Positions 35,570 through 45,124 of a stretch of 64,000 nt of DNA are shown here, piece by piece. How positions within the stretch are numbered: the stretch's first letter is position 1; each line of letters opens with the position of its first letter. The notes under the pieces are model-generated. The model did not search any database, was not told the DNA's origin, and worked only from the letters and a program-made list of their open reading frames with translations. The translations under genes were made by a program, and so were the position numbers. This stretch comes from Ahaetulla prasina (lineage: Eukaryota; Chordata; Lepidosauria; Squamata; Colubridae): NCBI RefSeq assembly GCF_028640845.1, contig NC_080540.1, forward strand, positions 165,844,752 to 165,908,751, read 5' to 3'.

Positions 35570-37236
35570 TATCACTCACCAACTTGAAAAAAGACAATAA
35601 CATAATCATTCTCCCAGCAGACAAAGGTAATGTCACAGTGATGATGAACACATCTGACTACCAATCCAAACTAACCAACCTACTCCAAGACTCTGCTTAC
35701 AAACCTCTAAACAGAGACCCCACCACCTACCTAGAAAAAACCACCAAATCCAAAATAGAAGCCTCCCCCATCAGTGAAGAGATTCAGCAAAGAATCATCC
35801 CCAGAGAAAAATCATCCATATGCCCCAAGCTTTATGGCCTTCCCAAGATACACAAAGAAGGAACACCACTCAGACCCATAGTCAGCTCCATAGGCTCACC
35901 TCTACAGAATCTTGCCAAATTCCTTGCCAAACAACTTCAGCCCTACGCAGAATCCATCACCTCACACATACAAAACTCATTCCACTTCATAGAAACAATA
36001 AAGAAACAAAACCTACAACCTAGTGACCTACTTGTGAGCGTCGATGTCATATCCCTCTTCACCCAAATACCTATTAAAGAAGCATTGACAGCTATCCAAA
36101 ACAAATACAACCCCCCCAAACACATCCTAGATCTGACCAACCACTGCCTAACCAACACATACTTCATCCACAATGGACAAAGATACAAACAGGTAGAAGA
36201 AGCACCCATGGGATCACCCCTCTCACCTGTCATCGCAAACCTATACATGGAACACTTTGAAACCAACGCTTTAGATAAATCTGAATATAAACCCAAACTC
36301 TGGCTCAGATATGTAGATGACACCTTCGTAATTTGGCCACACAGAAAGAAAGAACTGGATAACTTCCTCACACATCTCAACAGTCTTCACCCCAAAATAC
36401 AATTTACCATGGAAATAGAAATGAACAACCAACTCCCCTTTCTAGACGTCCTAATCTACAAAAAACCAAACGGCTCCCTAGGACACACAATCTAGCAGAA
36501 AAACACACACACCAATCGCTATTTAAATGCACAATCACATCACCACCCGGCACAGATCAACTCCGTAGCCAAGACTCTCATCTCCAGAACCAAACACCTA
36601 GCTGACAAAGACCACCTAGAAACTGAATTACACACACTTACAAACGTACTAATCTCAAACGGATTCCAAAGAAACACAATTACAAACCTAATCCAAAGAG
36701 ACACTCAACTCAAAAACCAAGACACAGAACAAAACAATGACATCGCCCTCCTCCCATACATCAAAGGCACTACAGATAAAATCAGCAAAATTCTCCACAA
36801 ACACAACATCAAGACAGCCTTCTGCACAGACCAAAAAATAGCCAACAACTTAAGAAACCCCAAAGACAAGATCCAGCTAGACTCCTTGGTCTATGAAATA
36901 CCTTGCAAAATCTGCCCAGCAACTTACATTGGACAAACTAATACGAGAATAAATGCACGCATAGCAGAACACAAGACTGCAGTCAGAAAAAAAGAAAAAA
37001 CTTCATCTCTTTTCCAACACCTTAAAGCAACAGGACATGACATTGATTTTGAAGGAACCAAATTAATCTCCAAAACTGAACACTATCACAAGAGAATAAT
37101 TATGGAAGCCATAGAAATAGAGAAACACCCCCATAATGTGAATAAACGTGACGATACCTCCCGCTTACCAAACATCTGGAAACTAGCACTAGTCAAGAAA
37201 CGAATCCCAGCTACAAAAATTGACACCAACACATGA
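35476..37236 (+). pseudogene. Penelope-like element A: RT plus GIY-YIG endonuclease, one amber stop
   Basis: Penelope-like elements pair a telomerase-related reverse transcriptase with a GIY-YIG nuclease. The first reading frame contains ILPADKGN, LYGLPKIHKEGTPLRPIVS, MGSPLSPVIANLYMEHFE and the catalytic YVDD (residues 279-282), then NQLPFLDVLIYKKPNGSLG. A TAG at 36493-36495 replaces the Tyr codon that copy C has there. The same frame then continues open to 37236, through a KHNIKTAFCT linker and the nuclease motif VYEIPC...TYIGQT with downstream RINARIAEH. A single nonsense codon is thus the only visible break. The 5' end is truncated at a CATA microsatellite near 35540, so the true start is missing. 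The apparent start in the microsatellite flank is not genuine. Confidence 0.9.
35535..35572. repeat. (CATA)n microsatellite at PLE 5' edge
   Basis: CATACATACATA followed by TATATATA lies immediately upstream of the first PLE-coding codons. Confidence 0.9.
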
Positions 37237-37510
37237 CAGGACCTTGAACTTGGAACCAGACCAGAGCCCAAAATGCTACTCCCCACACAAACATCAACAC
37301 ATGATAGGACCTCGAACTCGGAACCAGACCAGGGCCCAAAATACTACTCCGCACACAAACATCAACACATAAAGGACCTCGAACCCGGAACCAGACCAGG
37401 GCCCAAAATGCTACTCCCCACACAAACATCAACACATAATAGGACTTCGAACCCGGAACCAGACCAGGGCCCAAAATGCTACTTCCCACACAAACATCAA
37501 CCCCATTAAC
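37237..37510 (+). repeat. PLE 3' minisatellite
   Basis: About four direct repeats of a roughly 65-bp unit built on GGAACCAGACCAGGGCCCAA and CACAAACATCAACACAT, directly after the PLE-A stop codon. The same array recurs in the tandem duplication at about 38514-38786. Copy C lacks it at its own 3' end. Confidence 0.9.
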
Positions 37511-37716
37511 CAATTAGCAACACAGCCAACCAATCAGCTTGCAACAGCTAGTCCAGCAATTCAAAAAACTCCATTAACCAATCAATATGTAGCAACACAG
37601 CCAACCAATCAGCTTGCAACAGCTAGGCCTGCAATTCAAAAAAACACCCCACCAGTATTTATAGAGAAATAGCAGTTAAAATCCACACTTTGCTCACATA
37701 AGAACAAAGCCAAAGC
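37511..37716 (+). promoter_or_regulatory. PLE terminal repeat with CCAAT-box array
   Basis: CCAATCAGCTTGCAACAGCT occurs twice, with further ACCAATTAG and ACCAATCAATAT motifs. A TATTTATAGAG motif lies near 37657, about 60 bp before the ribozyme-like motif. Closely spaced CCAAT boxes upstream of a TATA-like motif suggest that the element's own promoter lies in this terminal repeat. The pattern recurs at 38788-38993 by duplication and in different wording at 40735-40830. Confidence 0.6.
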
Positions 37717-37750
37717 CTGAAGATGATGAGTGAGATCTCATCGAAACATT
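37717..37750 (+). ncRNA. Hammerhead ribozyme-like motif, PLE copy A
   Basis: CTGAAGA (core CUGANGA) is followed by stem II arms GATGAG/CTCATC with a TGAGAT loop, then GAAAC. The stem III/cleavage sequence is ATT instead of GTC. One unpaired T sits between the core box and stem II. Minimal hammerheads of this layout have been described in PLE terminal repeats and are thought to act as dimers. The altered cleavage triplet makes activity doubtful. Confidence 0.7.
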
Positions 37751-37814
37751 GCCTAAATACTTCCTATCTTACACGGGAAAAGACCCGAACATACCAAAAC
37801 CTGCATATATATAT

Positions 37815-38285
37815 GCATAGGCTCACCTCTACAAAACCTAGCCAAATTTCTCTCCAAACAACTACAGCCCTATGCAGAATCCATCACCTCACACGTAAAA
37901 AACTCATTCCAGTTCATATAGATCATAAAGAAACAAAACTTACAGCCCAGCGACCTACTCGTGAGCTTCGATGTCATATCCCCCTTCACCCAAGTGCCAA
38001 TCAAAGAAGCCTTGACAGTTATCCAAAACAAATATAACCCCCCCAAGCACATCCTAGATCTGACCAACCACTGCCTATCCAACACATACTTCATCTATAA
38101 CGGACAAAAATATAAACAAATAGAAGGAACACCCATGGGATCACCCCTTTCACCTGTCATTGCCAACCTCTACATGGAACACTTTGAAACCCAAGCACTA
38201 GAAAAATCTGATCACAAACCCAAACTCTGGCTCAGATACGTAGACGACACCTTCATAATCTGGCCACACGGGAAAGAAAAACTTC
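37815..38285 (+). pseudogene. PLE copy B: RT fragment fused to GIY-YIG remnant
   Basis: Starts at GGCTCACCTCTACAAAACCT (inside the RT palm region) and runs through MGSPLSPVIANLYMEHFE and YVDDTFIIWPHGKEK. It then switches without gap into the 37001-type GIY-YIG sequence, out of frame. An in-frame TAG at about 37919 splits the RT part. This chimera exists only because of the tandem duplication. Confidence 0.85.
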
Positions 38286-39558
38286 ATCTCTTTTCCAACA
38301 CCTTAAAGCAACAGGACATGACATTGATTTTGAAGGAACCAAATTAATCTCCAAAACTGAACACTATCACAAGAGAATAATTATGGAAGCCATAGAAATA
38401 GAGAAACACCCCATAATGTGAATAAACGTGACGATACCTCCGCTTACCAAACATCTGGAAACTAGCACTAGTCAAGAAACGAATCCCAGCTACAAAAATT
38501 GACACCAACACATGACAGGACCTTGAACTTGGAACCAGACCAGAGCCCAAAATGCTACTCCCACACAAACATCAACACATGATAGGACCTCGAACTCGAA
38601 CCAGACCAGGGCCCAAAATACTACTCCGCACACAAACATCAACACATAAAGGACCTCGAACCCGGAACCAGACCAGGGCCCAAAATGCTACTCCCCACAC
38701 AAACATCAACACATAATAGGACTTCGAACCCGGAACCAGACCAGGGCCCAAAATGCTACTTCCCACACAAACATCAACCCCATTAACCAATTAGCAACAC
38801 AGCCAACCAATCAGCTTGCAACAGCTAGTCCAGCAATTCAAAAAACTCCATTAACCAATCAATATGTAGCAACACAGCCAACCAATCAGCTTGCAACAGC
38901 TAGGCCTGCAATTCAAAAAAACACCCCACCAGTATTTATAGAGAAATAGCAGTTAAAATCCACACTTTGCTCACATAAGAACAAAGCCAAAGCCTGAAGA
39001 TGATGAGTGAGATCTCATCGAAACATTGCCTAAATACTTCCTATCTTACACGGGAAAAGACCCGAACATACCAAAACCTGCATATATATATGCATAGGCT
39101 CACCTCTACAAAACCTAGCCAAATTTCTCTCCAAACAACTACAGCCCTATGCAGAATCCATCACCTCACACGTAAAAAACTCATTCCAGTTCATATAGAT
39201 CATAAAGAAACAAAACTTACAGCCCAGCGACCTACTCGTGAGCTTCGATGTCATATCCCCCTTCACCCAAGTGCCAATCAAAGAAGCCTTGACAGTTATC
39301 CAAAACAAATATAACCCCCCCAAGCACATCCTAGATCTGACCAACCACTGCCTATCCAACACATACTTCATCTATAACGGACAAAAATATAAACAAATAG
39401 AAGGAACACCCATGGGATCACCCCTTTCACCTGTCATTGCCAACCTCTACATGGAACACTTTGAAACCCAAGCACTAGAAAAATCTGATCACAAACCCAA
39501 ACTCTGGCTCAGATACGTAGACGACACCTTCATAATCTGGCCACACGGGAAAGAAAAA
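38282..39558 (+). repeat. Tandem duplication, unit 2 (1277 bp)
   Basis: Nearly identical to 37001-38281. The differences I can see are mainly loss of single bases from short homopolymers (for example CACCCCCATA to CACCCCATA, CCTCCCGC to CCTCCGC, ACTCCCCAC to ACTCCCAC, CTCGGAACC to CTCGAACC), clustered in the first 350 bp. Confidence 0.92.
38994..39027 (+). ncRNA. Hammerhead ribozyme-like motif, duplicated copy
   Basis: Identical to the motif at 37717-37750 because it lies within the tandem duplication, so it gives no independent evidence for selection. Confidence 0.65.
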
Positions 39559-40725
39559 CTTGACAACTTCCTCACACACCTCAATAGCCTACACCCCAAA
39601 ATACAGTTCACCATGGAAACAGAAGCTAACAACCAACTTCCCTTCCTGGATATCTTAGTCTACAGGAAACCCAATGGCTCCCTAGGACACACCATCTACC
39701 AGAAGAAAACACACACAAACTGCTATCTGCATGCACTTTCACACCACCACCCAGCACAGATCAACTCCATAGCCAAGACACTCATCTCCAGAACAAAACG
39801 CTTAGCTGATGAACAACACCTAAAAACCGAACTACACACTCTCACTAACATACTAACAGCCAATGGATTCCAAAGAAATAAGATTACCAACCTAATCCAA
39901 AAAGAAACCCCCACTAAAATCCAAGACAGAGAACAAGAAAACGGCACAGCCCTCCTCCCATATATAAAAGGCACCACAGACAGAATCAGCAAGATCTTCC
40001 ACAAACACAACATTAAGACAGCATTCTGCACAAACCGAAAAATATCCACCATCCTAAGAAACCCCAAAGACAAAATTGAGTTAGAAAATCAAGGAGTATA
40101 TGAAATCCCATGCACCGCCTGCCCCACCACATACATCGGACAAACCAACAGAAGAATAAGTGCACACACTGAAGAACACAAGAACTCAGTCAAAAAAGAG
40201 GAACCAATTTCTTCCCTGGTCCAACACCTTAAAGCCACAGGACATGATAATGACTTTAAAAAGACCAGAACTATCGCCAAAACTAAACACTTTAACAACA
40301 GAATAATCAGAGAAGCCATCGAGATAGAAAAACGCCCACACAGTATGAATAAACAAGATGATACCTCCCGCCTACCAGCCATTTGGAAACCCGCCCTTAT
40401 TGACAAACGAGTCCCTAACACGAGGAATGACACCAGACCCACACTTACGAGGGCCACACAGGATGTCACCACCACACATCCACCCAGAAAGCAGACTCAA
40501 ACCCATACAGATGATGAAGCACAACCAAGGACCAGAAACCAGACCGCAGCTGCAACATTAGCCATTTCAAACCCCTCCAATCCATACATGCAGCAGACTG
40601 ACACCCACCATGAAGATGTAACACGACCACAAACACGAAGCCAAACAACAGCAATGCAGCTCACCAGCTCAAATCCCCCTGCAACTCAGACTAATCTGAG
40701 CACAACCAAGCCCCCACCCAAATAG
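39092..40725 (+). pseudogene. Penelope-like element C: RT plus GIY-YIG, 5' truncated
   Basis: The RT begins abruptly at GGCTCACCTC. An in-frame TAG lies at 39196-39198, after which the frame is open from 39199 to 40725, with no ATG where a start would be expected. Counting from 39238: MGSPLSPVIANLYMEHFE, YVDD at residues 93-96, NQLPFLDILVYRKPNGSLG, a KHNIKTAFCT linker, and the GIY-YIG motif GVYEIPC...TYIGQT from residue 286 with RRISAHTEEH downstream. A tail of roughly 100 residues rich in Thr, Gln, Arg and Pro follows and ends at TAG 40723-40725. The nuclease half is the best preserved in the array, and Tyr replaces copy A's amber. Because the RT palm is incomplete, the element cannot be autonomous. 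Confidence 0.9.
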
Positions 40726-40874
40726 GATACACCCCCAGCCAATCAGAGCACAAAAACCCCCCATCCAATCAGAACAGAGCCAAGCTCCCACCCAATCAGT
40801 TCAAACTCCACTAGCAGTTAAAAGGAAGAAACAGCTGCGATGACACATTGCTCCTAGAAGCACGAAGCTGAAGC
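40726..40874 (+). promoter_or_regulatory. PLE-C terminal repeat with CCAAT boxes
   Basis: AGCCAATCAGAGCAC, ATCCAATCAGAACAG and ACCCAATCAGTTC occur at about 25-40-bp spacing before AGCAGTTAAAAGGAAG. The CCAAT array sits in the same place as in copy A but with different sequence between the boxes. This suggests the boxes are maintained and the spacers are not. Confidence 0.55.
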
Positions 40875-40908
40875 CTGAAGATGACGAATGAGACTTCGTC
40901 GAAACGTC
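40875..40908 (+). ncRNA. Hammerhead ribozyme-like motif, PLE copy C
   Basis: CTGAAGA, stem II arms GACGAA/TTCGTC with loop TGAGAC, then GAAACGTC. The core nucleotides (CUGANGA, GAAA, and GUC before the cleavage site) are all present. Stem III reduces to the self-complementary ACGT, the dimer-type minimal design reported for PLEs. Compared with copy A, two base pairs of stem II have changed on both arms (C-G to U-A and A-U to G-C), keeping the helix. One unpaired T between CUGAAGA and the helix departs from the canonical fold. Confidence 0.78.
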
Positions 40909-40980
40909 ACCAAGACACTTCCAATTTTACACGAACAACCAAAGACCTACATACAAACACCTGTGAAAACCTCAGAAAAC

Positions 40981-41031
40981 AAATATATCTATATCTATAT
41001 CTATATCTATATCTATATCTATATATACACA

Positions 41032-41066
<35 letters not shown>

Positions 41067-41067
41067 G
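40981..41067. repeat. (TATATC)n and (CA)n microsatellite after PLE-C
   Basis: About seven ATATCT-type hexamers are followed by a CA run, directly after the PLE terminus ACCTCAGAAAACAAATATA. Confidence 0.95.
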
Positions 41068-41353
41068 ACTCTGTTGAAACTGGTGGATTTTTACTGAAAT
41101 CCATAGATTTATACACTCCAATTTCTAACATTCTACAGACAGTATATATAAAAAACATTGGCACAATCTGGAGAAAATCTAGGCAAATTGTAATCCTGCT
41201 GATGCCATTTAAATGCTCAAGATTTGCAGAAATATCAAGAAAAGAAAGGAAAGTGGGAGGGAAAGAAAAAGTTAAAAGTGACGATGGGCACCCAAAACAA
41301 AACAACAGATCAGTGAGGATGAATGTGGAATATTCAAGAGGAATGGTTTGAAT

Positions 41354-41449
41354 ATGTGGACATCCAGAATTCCCCAGCCAGCCTACTGGATAGGGAATTC
41401 TGGAAATTGAAATCCACACATCTTCAAGTTGCCACAGTTGAGAAATGCT
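41354..41449. mobile_element. Relic of a palindromic MITE
   Basis: TGTGGACATCCAGAATTCCC and GGGAATTCTGG, GTTGCCACAGTTGAGAAATG are the two arms of a GTTTCTCAACCTTGG-type palindrome. The left terminus is missing. It is related to the 60496 element. Confidence 0.6.
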
Positions 41450-41500
41450 GAATGAAGTATCCTGGAATTGGAAATGATTAGCTAGAAACTTCATGAGCAA

Positions 41501-43087
41501 TATAAGCTGCTCAGAAAAATAAAGGGAACACTTAAACAACACAATGTAACTCCAAGTCAATCACACTTCTGTGAAATCAAACTCTCCACTTAGGTAGCAA
41601 CACTGATTGAAAATCAATTCCACATGCTGTTGTGCATATGGAATAGACAACAGGTGGAAAGCACAGGCAGTTAGCAAGACATCCCCAATAAAGGAGTTGT
41701 TCTGCAGGTGGTGACCACAGACCACTTCTCAGTTCCTATGCTTTCTGGCTGATGGTTTGGTCACTTTTGAATGCTGGTGGTGGTGTCACTCTAGTGGTAG
41801 CATGAGACGGAGTCTACAACCCACACAAGTGGCTCAGGTAGGGCAGCTCATCCAGGATGGCACATCAATGTGAGCTGTGGCAAGAAGGTTTGCTGTGTCT
41901 GTCAGCGTAGTGTCCAGAGCATGGAGGCGCTACCAGGAGACAGGCCAGTACATCAGGAGACGTGAAGGAGGCCGTAGGAGAGCAACAACCCAGCAGCAGG
42001 AACGCTACCTCCACCTTTGTGCAAGGAGGGACAGGAGGAGCACTGCCAGAGCCCTGCAATATGACCTCCAGTGGGCCATAAATGTGCATGTGGCTGTTCA
42101 AACGGTCAGAAACAGACTCCATGAGGGTGGTATGAGGGCCCGACGTCCACAGGTGGGGGTTGTGCTTACAGCCCAACACCGTGCAAGACGTTTGGCATTT
42201 GCCAGAGAACACCAATATTGGCAACTTCGCCACTGGCACCCTGTGCTCTTCACAGATGAAAGCAGGTTCACACTGAGCACATGTGACAGACGTGACAGGG
42301 TCTGGAGACGCCGTGGAGAACATTCTGCTGCCTGCAACATCCTCCAGCATGACCGGTTTGGCAGTGGGTTAGTAATGGTGTGGAGTGGCATTTCTTTAGG
42401 GGGCCGCACAGCCCTCCATGTGCTCACCAGAGGTAGCCTGGCTGCCATTAGGTACCGGGATGAGATCCTCAGACCCCTTGTGAGACCATATGCTGGTGCA
42501 GTTGGCCCTGGGTTCCTCCTAATGCAAGACAATGCTAGACCTCATGTGGCTGGAGTGTGTCAGCAGTTCCTGCAAGATGATGGCATTGATGCTATGGACT
42601 GGCCCGCCCGTTCCCCAGACCTGAATCCAATTGAGCACATCTGGGATATCATGTCTTGCTCCATCCACCAACACCACGTTGCACCACAGACTGTCCAGGA
42701 GTTGGGGGATGCTTTAGTTCAGGTGTGGGAGGAGATCCCTCAGGAGACCATCCGCCATCTCATCAGGAGCATGCCCAGGCGTTGTAGGGAGGTCACACAG
42801 GCACGTGGAGGCCACACGCACTACTGAGCCTCATTTTGACTTGTTTAAAGGACATTACATAAAAGTTGGATCAGTCTATAGTGTTGTTTTCCACTTTAAT
42901 TTTGAGTGTAACTCCAAATCCAGATCTCCATGGGTTGCTCAATTTGATTTCCATTGATAATTTTTGTGTGATTGTGTTGTCAGCACATTCAACTATGTAA
43001 TGAACAAAGTATTTAATAAGAATATTTCATTCATTCAGATCTAGGATGTCTTTTTTTTGTTTCCCTTATTTTTTTGAGCAGTGTATA
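41501..43087 (+). mobile_element. Tc1/mariner (DD34E) transposon, nearly intact
   Basis: Inverted ends TATAAGCTGCTCAGAAAAAT (left) and TTTTTTTGAGCAGTGTATA (right) bracket about 1.59 kb with a single transposase reading frame. The outer TA dinucleotides fit Tc1 target use. About 300 bp of 5' and 260 bp of 3' noncoding sequence flank the gene, the usual Tc1 layout. The TIR ends differ at a few positions, so the copy is not brand new. It lies in the KIF5A-DCTN2 intergenic gap. Confidence 0.9.
41802..42827 (+). pseudogene. Tc1-like transposase with one nonsense codon
   Basis: The 341-codon frame starts at ATG 41802 ([20 protein letters not shown]) and ends at TGA 42825-42827. Codon 24 (41871-41873) is TGA where an Arg codon (CGA) is expected, a typical CpG-to-TpG change. 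Otherwise the frame is open. An N-terminal paired-like helix-turn-helix (ending [20 protein letters not shown]) binds the TIRs, followed by an RRREGGRRR basic hinge. The catalytic acidic residues are the D in LFTDESRF, the D in [10 protein letters not shown] and the E in [11 protein letters not shown]. The last two are 34 residues apart (DD34E). It would cut and paste the element at TA sites. Translation from the downstream frame at 41877 would lack the first DNA-binding helix. Confidence 0.93.
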
Positions 43088-43766
43088 CTTTAAAAAGGTC
43101 AGACATTCTTAAAGTTAGTAAAATTTAGTTATATGCTAGCCTGGATAAATAGGCTTTTTTCTGAGCAAACCTGTCTTGAGGAGAATCCAATTCGCAGAAA
43201 GTTCCCATTTTCCTTTCTATTATCTGAGTAAACATGGCTGACTTTTCAGTCACAAATTTTACTATTTGCTTTGATGATGCGTTCTTAAAGAGTCAACAAC
43301 TTTCCTATTTTGTTACATTTGTCATGGCTCAAGAAAGGTATTATCTCAATATAAAATATTTTTTCTCTAAGCCAACATTCCTTTCATACAACTCAGAGCT
43401 CATCCTCAAATCCCGTCACCCGTGGTATGAAGCTGTCCAGCTAACCATTTTGGAGGACTTGTTCTCATAAATACAGCCATTGTCTCATTTAGCCCACTGA
43501 AAAGGGAGCCTAAATTTAACTGTTCCACTTTAACGATTTGCTGTTTTTCTGACCCAAATCTTAGCATCCAAATGACCTTTGATGTTTCAATTCACATGCA
43601 GTCTTTGTGATGACATAGCCAGTGACTGGCATTTGCTGTGCTTCTATTGGTCAACTGAAACTGCTTCAGGCAACCTCCTTTCCCTGGTTACTGTTTTGTG
43701 CTTCCTATGGCTATTTTGACTTATAGGAAAAACTATATTGCAGGTATGTTTCATGTAATGCCTGAC

Positions 43767-43936
43767 CAGTGGTAGGTTGCTACCGGTTCACCCGGATCAG
43801 GGGAACCGGTAGTGGCGGTGGCGGGAGGCTCCGCCCACCCACCTGGACATCTCTGCATATGTACAGAAGTGTTGCACGTGTGTGAGCGTGCACCCACGAG
43901 CAAACTGGTAGCAATGAGATTTGAATCCCACTATTG
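43767..43936. mobile_element. Short hAT MITE (CAGTGGTRGGTTGC family), perfect target duplication
   Basis: A 170-bp element beginning CAGTGGTAGGTTGCTACCGG and ending TTGAATCCCACTATTG, flanked exactly by tgcctgac at 43759-43766 and 43937-43944. It is a sister of 22715-22925. Confidence 0.94.
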
Positions 43937-43944
43937 TGCCTGAC

Positions 43945-44271
43945 CAGCCAAATGCGAGGTGTGCGCGTGCGCAGTGCACGCCAAAAGGAGGCATGGGGTA
44001 AGTAGAACTGTGCGTGGCGGTGTGTGATCAGCTGTCGCGCGCGATCTTTTTTTTTTTTTACTTTGAAAAGCATTTTTTTACAACCTCTTCGGCTGAAGAG
44101 ATTGAAAAAAAATGCTTTTCAAAGTAAAAAAAAAGGCTCTGACGATCGCATGGCTCAGCTGGGCATGGGTGGGGGGTGGGCAGGGATTTTTGCTACTGGT
44201 TCTCTGAACCACCAGCCGCCATCGCTACCAGATCAGCCAATCCAGTCCAAACTGGGAGCATTTCACCTCTG
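43945..44271. mobile_element. Hairpin-type hAT MITE, left end unclear
   Basis: Contains a strong hairpin (about 44047-44134: TTTTTACTTTGAAAAGCATT and its complement around CCTCTTCGGCTGAAGAG), then AGCTGGGCATGG, TTTTTGCTACTGGTTCTCTG and the terminal GAGCATTTCACCTCTG. It matches the 56746 element in reverse orientation. The CpG-rich left part has no recognisable terminus. Confidence 0.7.
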
Positions 44272-44591
44272 CATCTATTCCATATAATAACGCAACGCAG
44301 CTTATAAGAATCCATAAAAACAAAGGGTTAGGGCAGCCACTGAAAAGATGTGCTTCTGAGGTCCTATCATGTTGCAACATTTCATTCCTTTACAAATGTA
44401 TAAAAACAGTTTATTAATCTTCTGGAAGACTGGCATCCCTCTGCCCCCAAAGAGTCCAGCCAAGAGCAGTGGTGTGGAAGATGGGTCAGGAAGAAATGAC
44501 AGGGAGTTCTTTAAATATGCTGGAGAAGAATGTAGAGTTAGATTCAGAAGAAGTCTAGTTGACAGGTTTCTGGGCTACATATAGTTTACCT

Positions 44592-44831
44592 CAGTGGTAA
44601 AATCCAATTTTTTTTACTATTGGTTCTGTGGGCGTGGCTTGGTGGGTATGGCAGGGGAAGAATACTGCGAAATCTCCATTCCCAACCCACTTCAGGGGAA
44701 GGATACTGTAAAATCCCCATTCCCACTCCACTCTGGGGCCAGCCAGAGGTAGTATTTGCCGGTTCTCCAAACTCAAAATTTCTGCTGCCGGTTCTCCAGA
44801 ACCTGTCAGAACCTTCTGGATTTCACCCCTG
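44592..44831. mobile_element. hAT MITE (ACCGGTTCT family), perfect target duplication
   Basis: A 240-bp element beginning CAGTGGTAAAATCC and ending GGATTTCACCCCTG, flanked by gtttacct at 44584-44591 and 44832-44839. Its interior matches 16650-16937. Confidence 0.93.
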
Positions 44832-44981
44832 GTTTACCTAACTAATATTTAGCTATTATTGTTAGCCTAACAAACCCAGCACTTATATTTGGAATATTCA
44901 TTTTATTTATTTATTACATGTAAATGCTGCCCATCTCTCAGTTCAAGGGGACACTGAGTGAGGTATAAGCTAAGCAGTCTC

Positions 44982-45121
44982 AGACAGTCTGTTTGGTTTT
45001 GTAGTTAAGGCACCAGGCTCGATAACCTGAGTGCTAGTTTGACTTTAAGCACAAAGCGAGGTGGGCAACTTTGGACCAGTTACTGTCTCTCAGTCCTAGG
45101 ACTGAGAGCAAGTGGCAAACT
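44982..45121 (+). mobile_element. tRNA-headed SINE, decayed
   Basis: GTTTGGTTTTGTAGTTAAGG, CACCAGGCTCGATAACC and GTTACTGTCTCTCAGTCC match the 32833 family. The 3' part is missing. Confidence 0.65.
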
Positions 45122-45124
45122 GCT

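Larger units (their letters stand above)
37001..38281 (+). repeat. Tandem duplication, unit 1 (1281 bp)
   Basis: The unit runs from CTTCATCTCTTTTCC inside the GIY-YIG region of PLE-A, through its 3' end, terminal repeat and ribozyme motif, into the RT fragment of the next PLE as far as GGGAAAGAAAAA. The following 1277 bp repeat it almost exactly. The junctions lie in AAAGAAAAACTT, a microhomology shared by the two parent sites. Confidence 0.92.

Noticed and set aside
37237..37510. Regular repeats that could suggest a CRISPR-like array
   Set aside because: They are contiguous minisatellite units without unique spacers, in a eukaryotic retroelement.
41865..42532. Long minus-strand ORFs opposite the Tc1 transposase
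   Set aside because: They are antisense shadows of the transposase frame and have no motif of their own.
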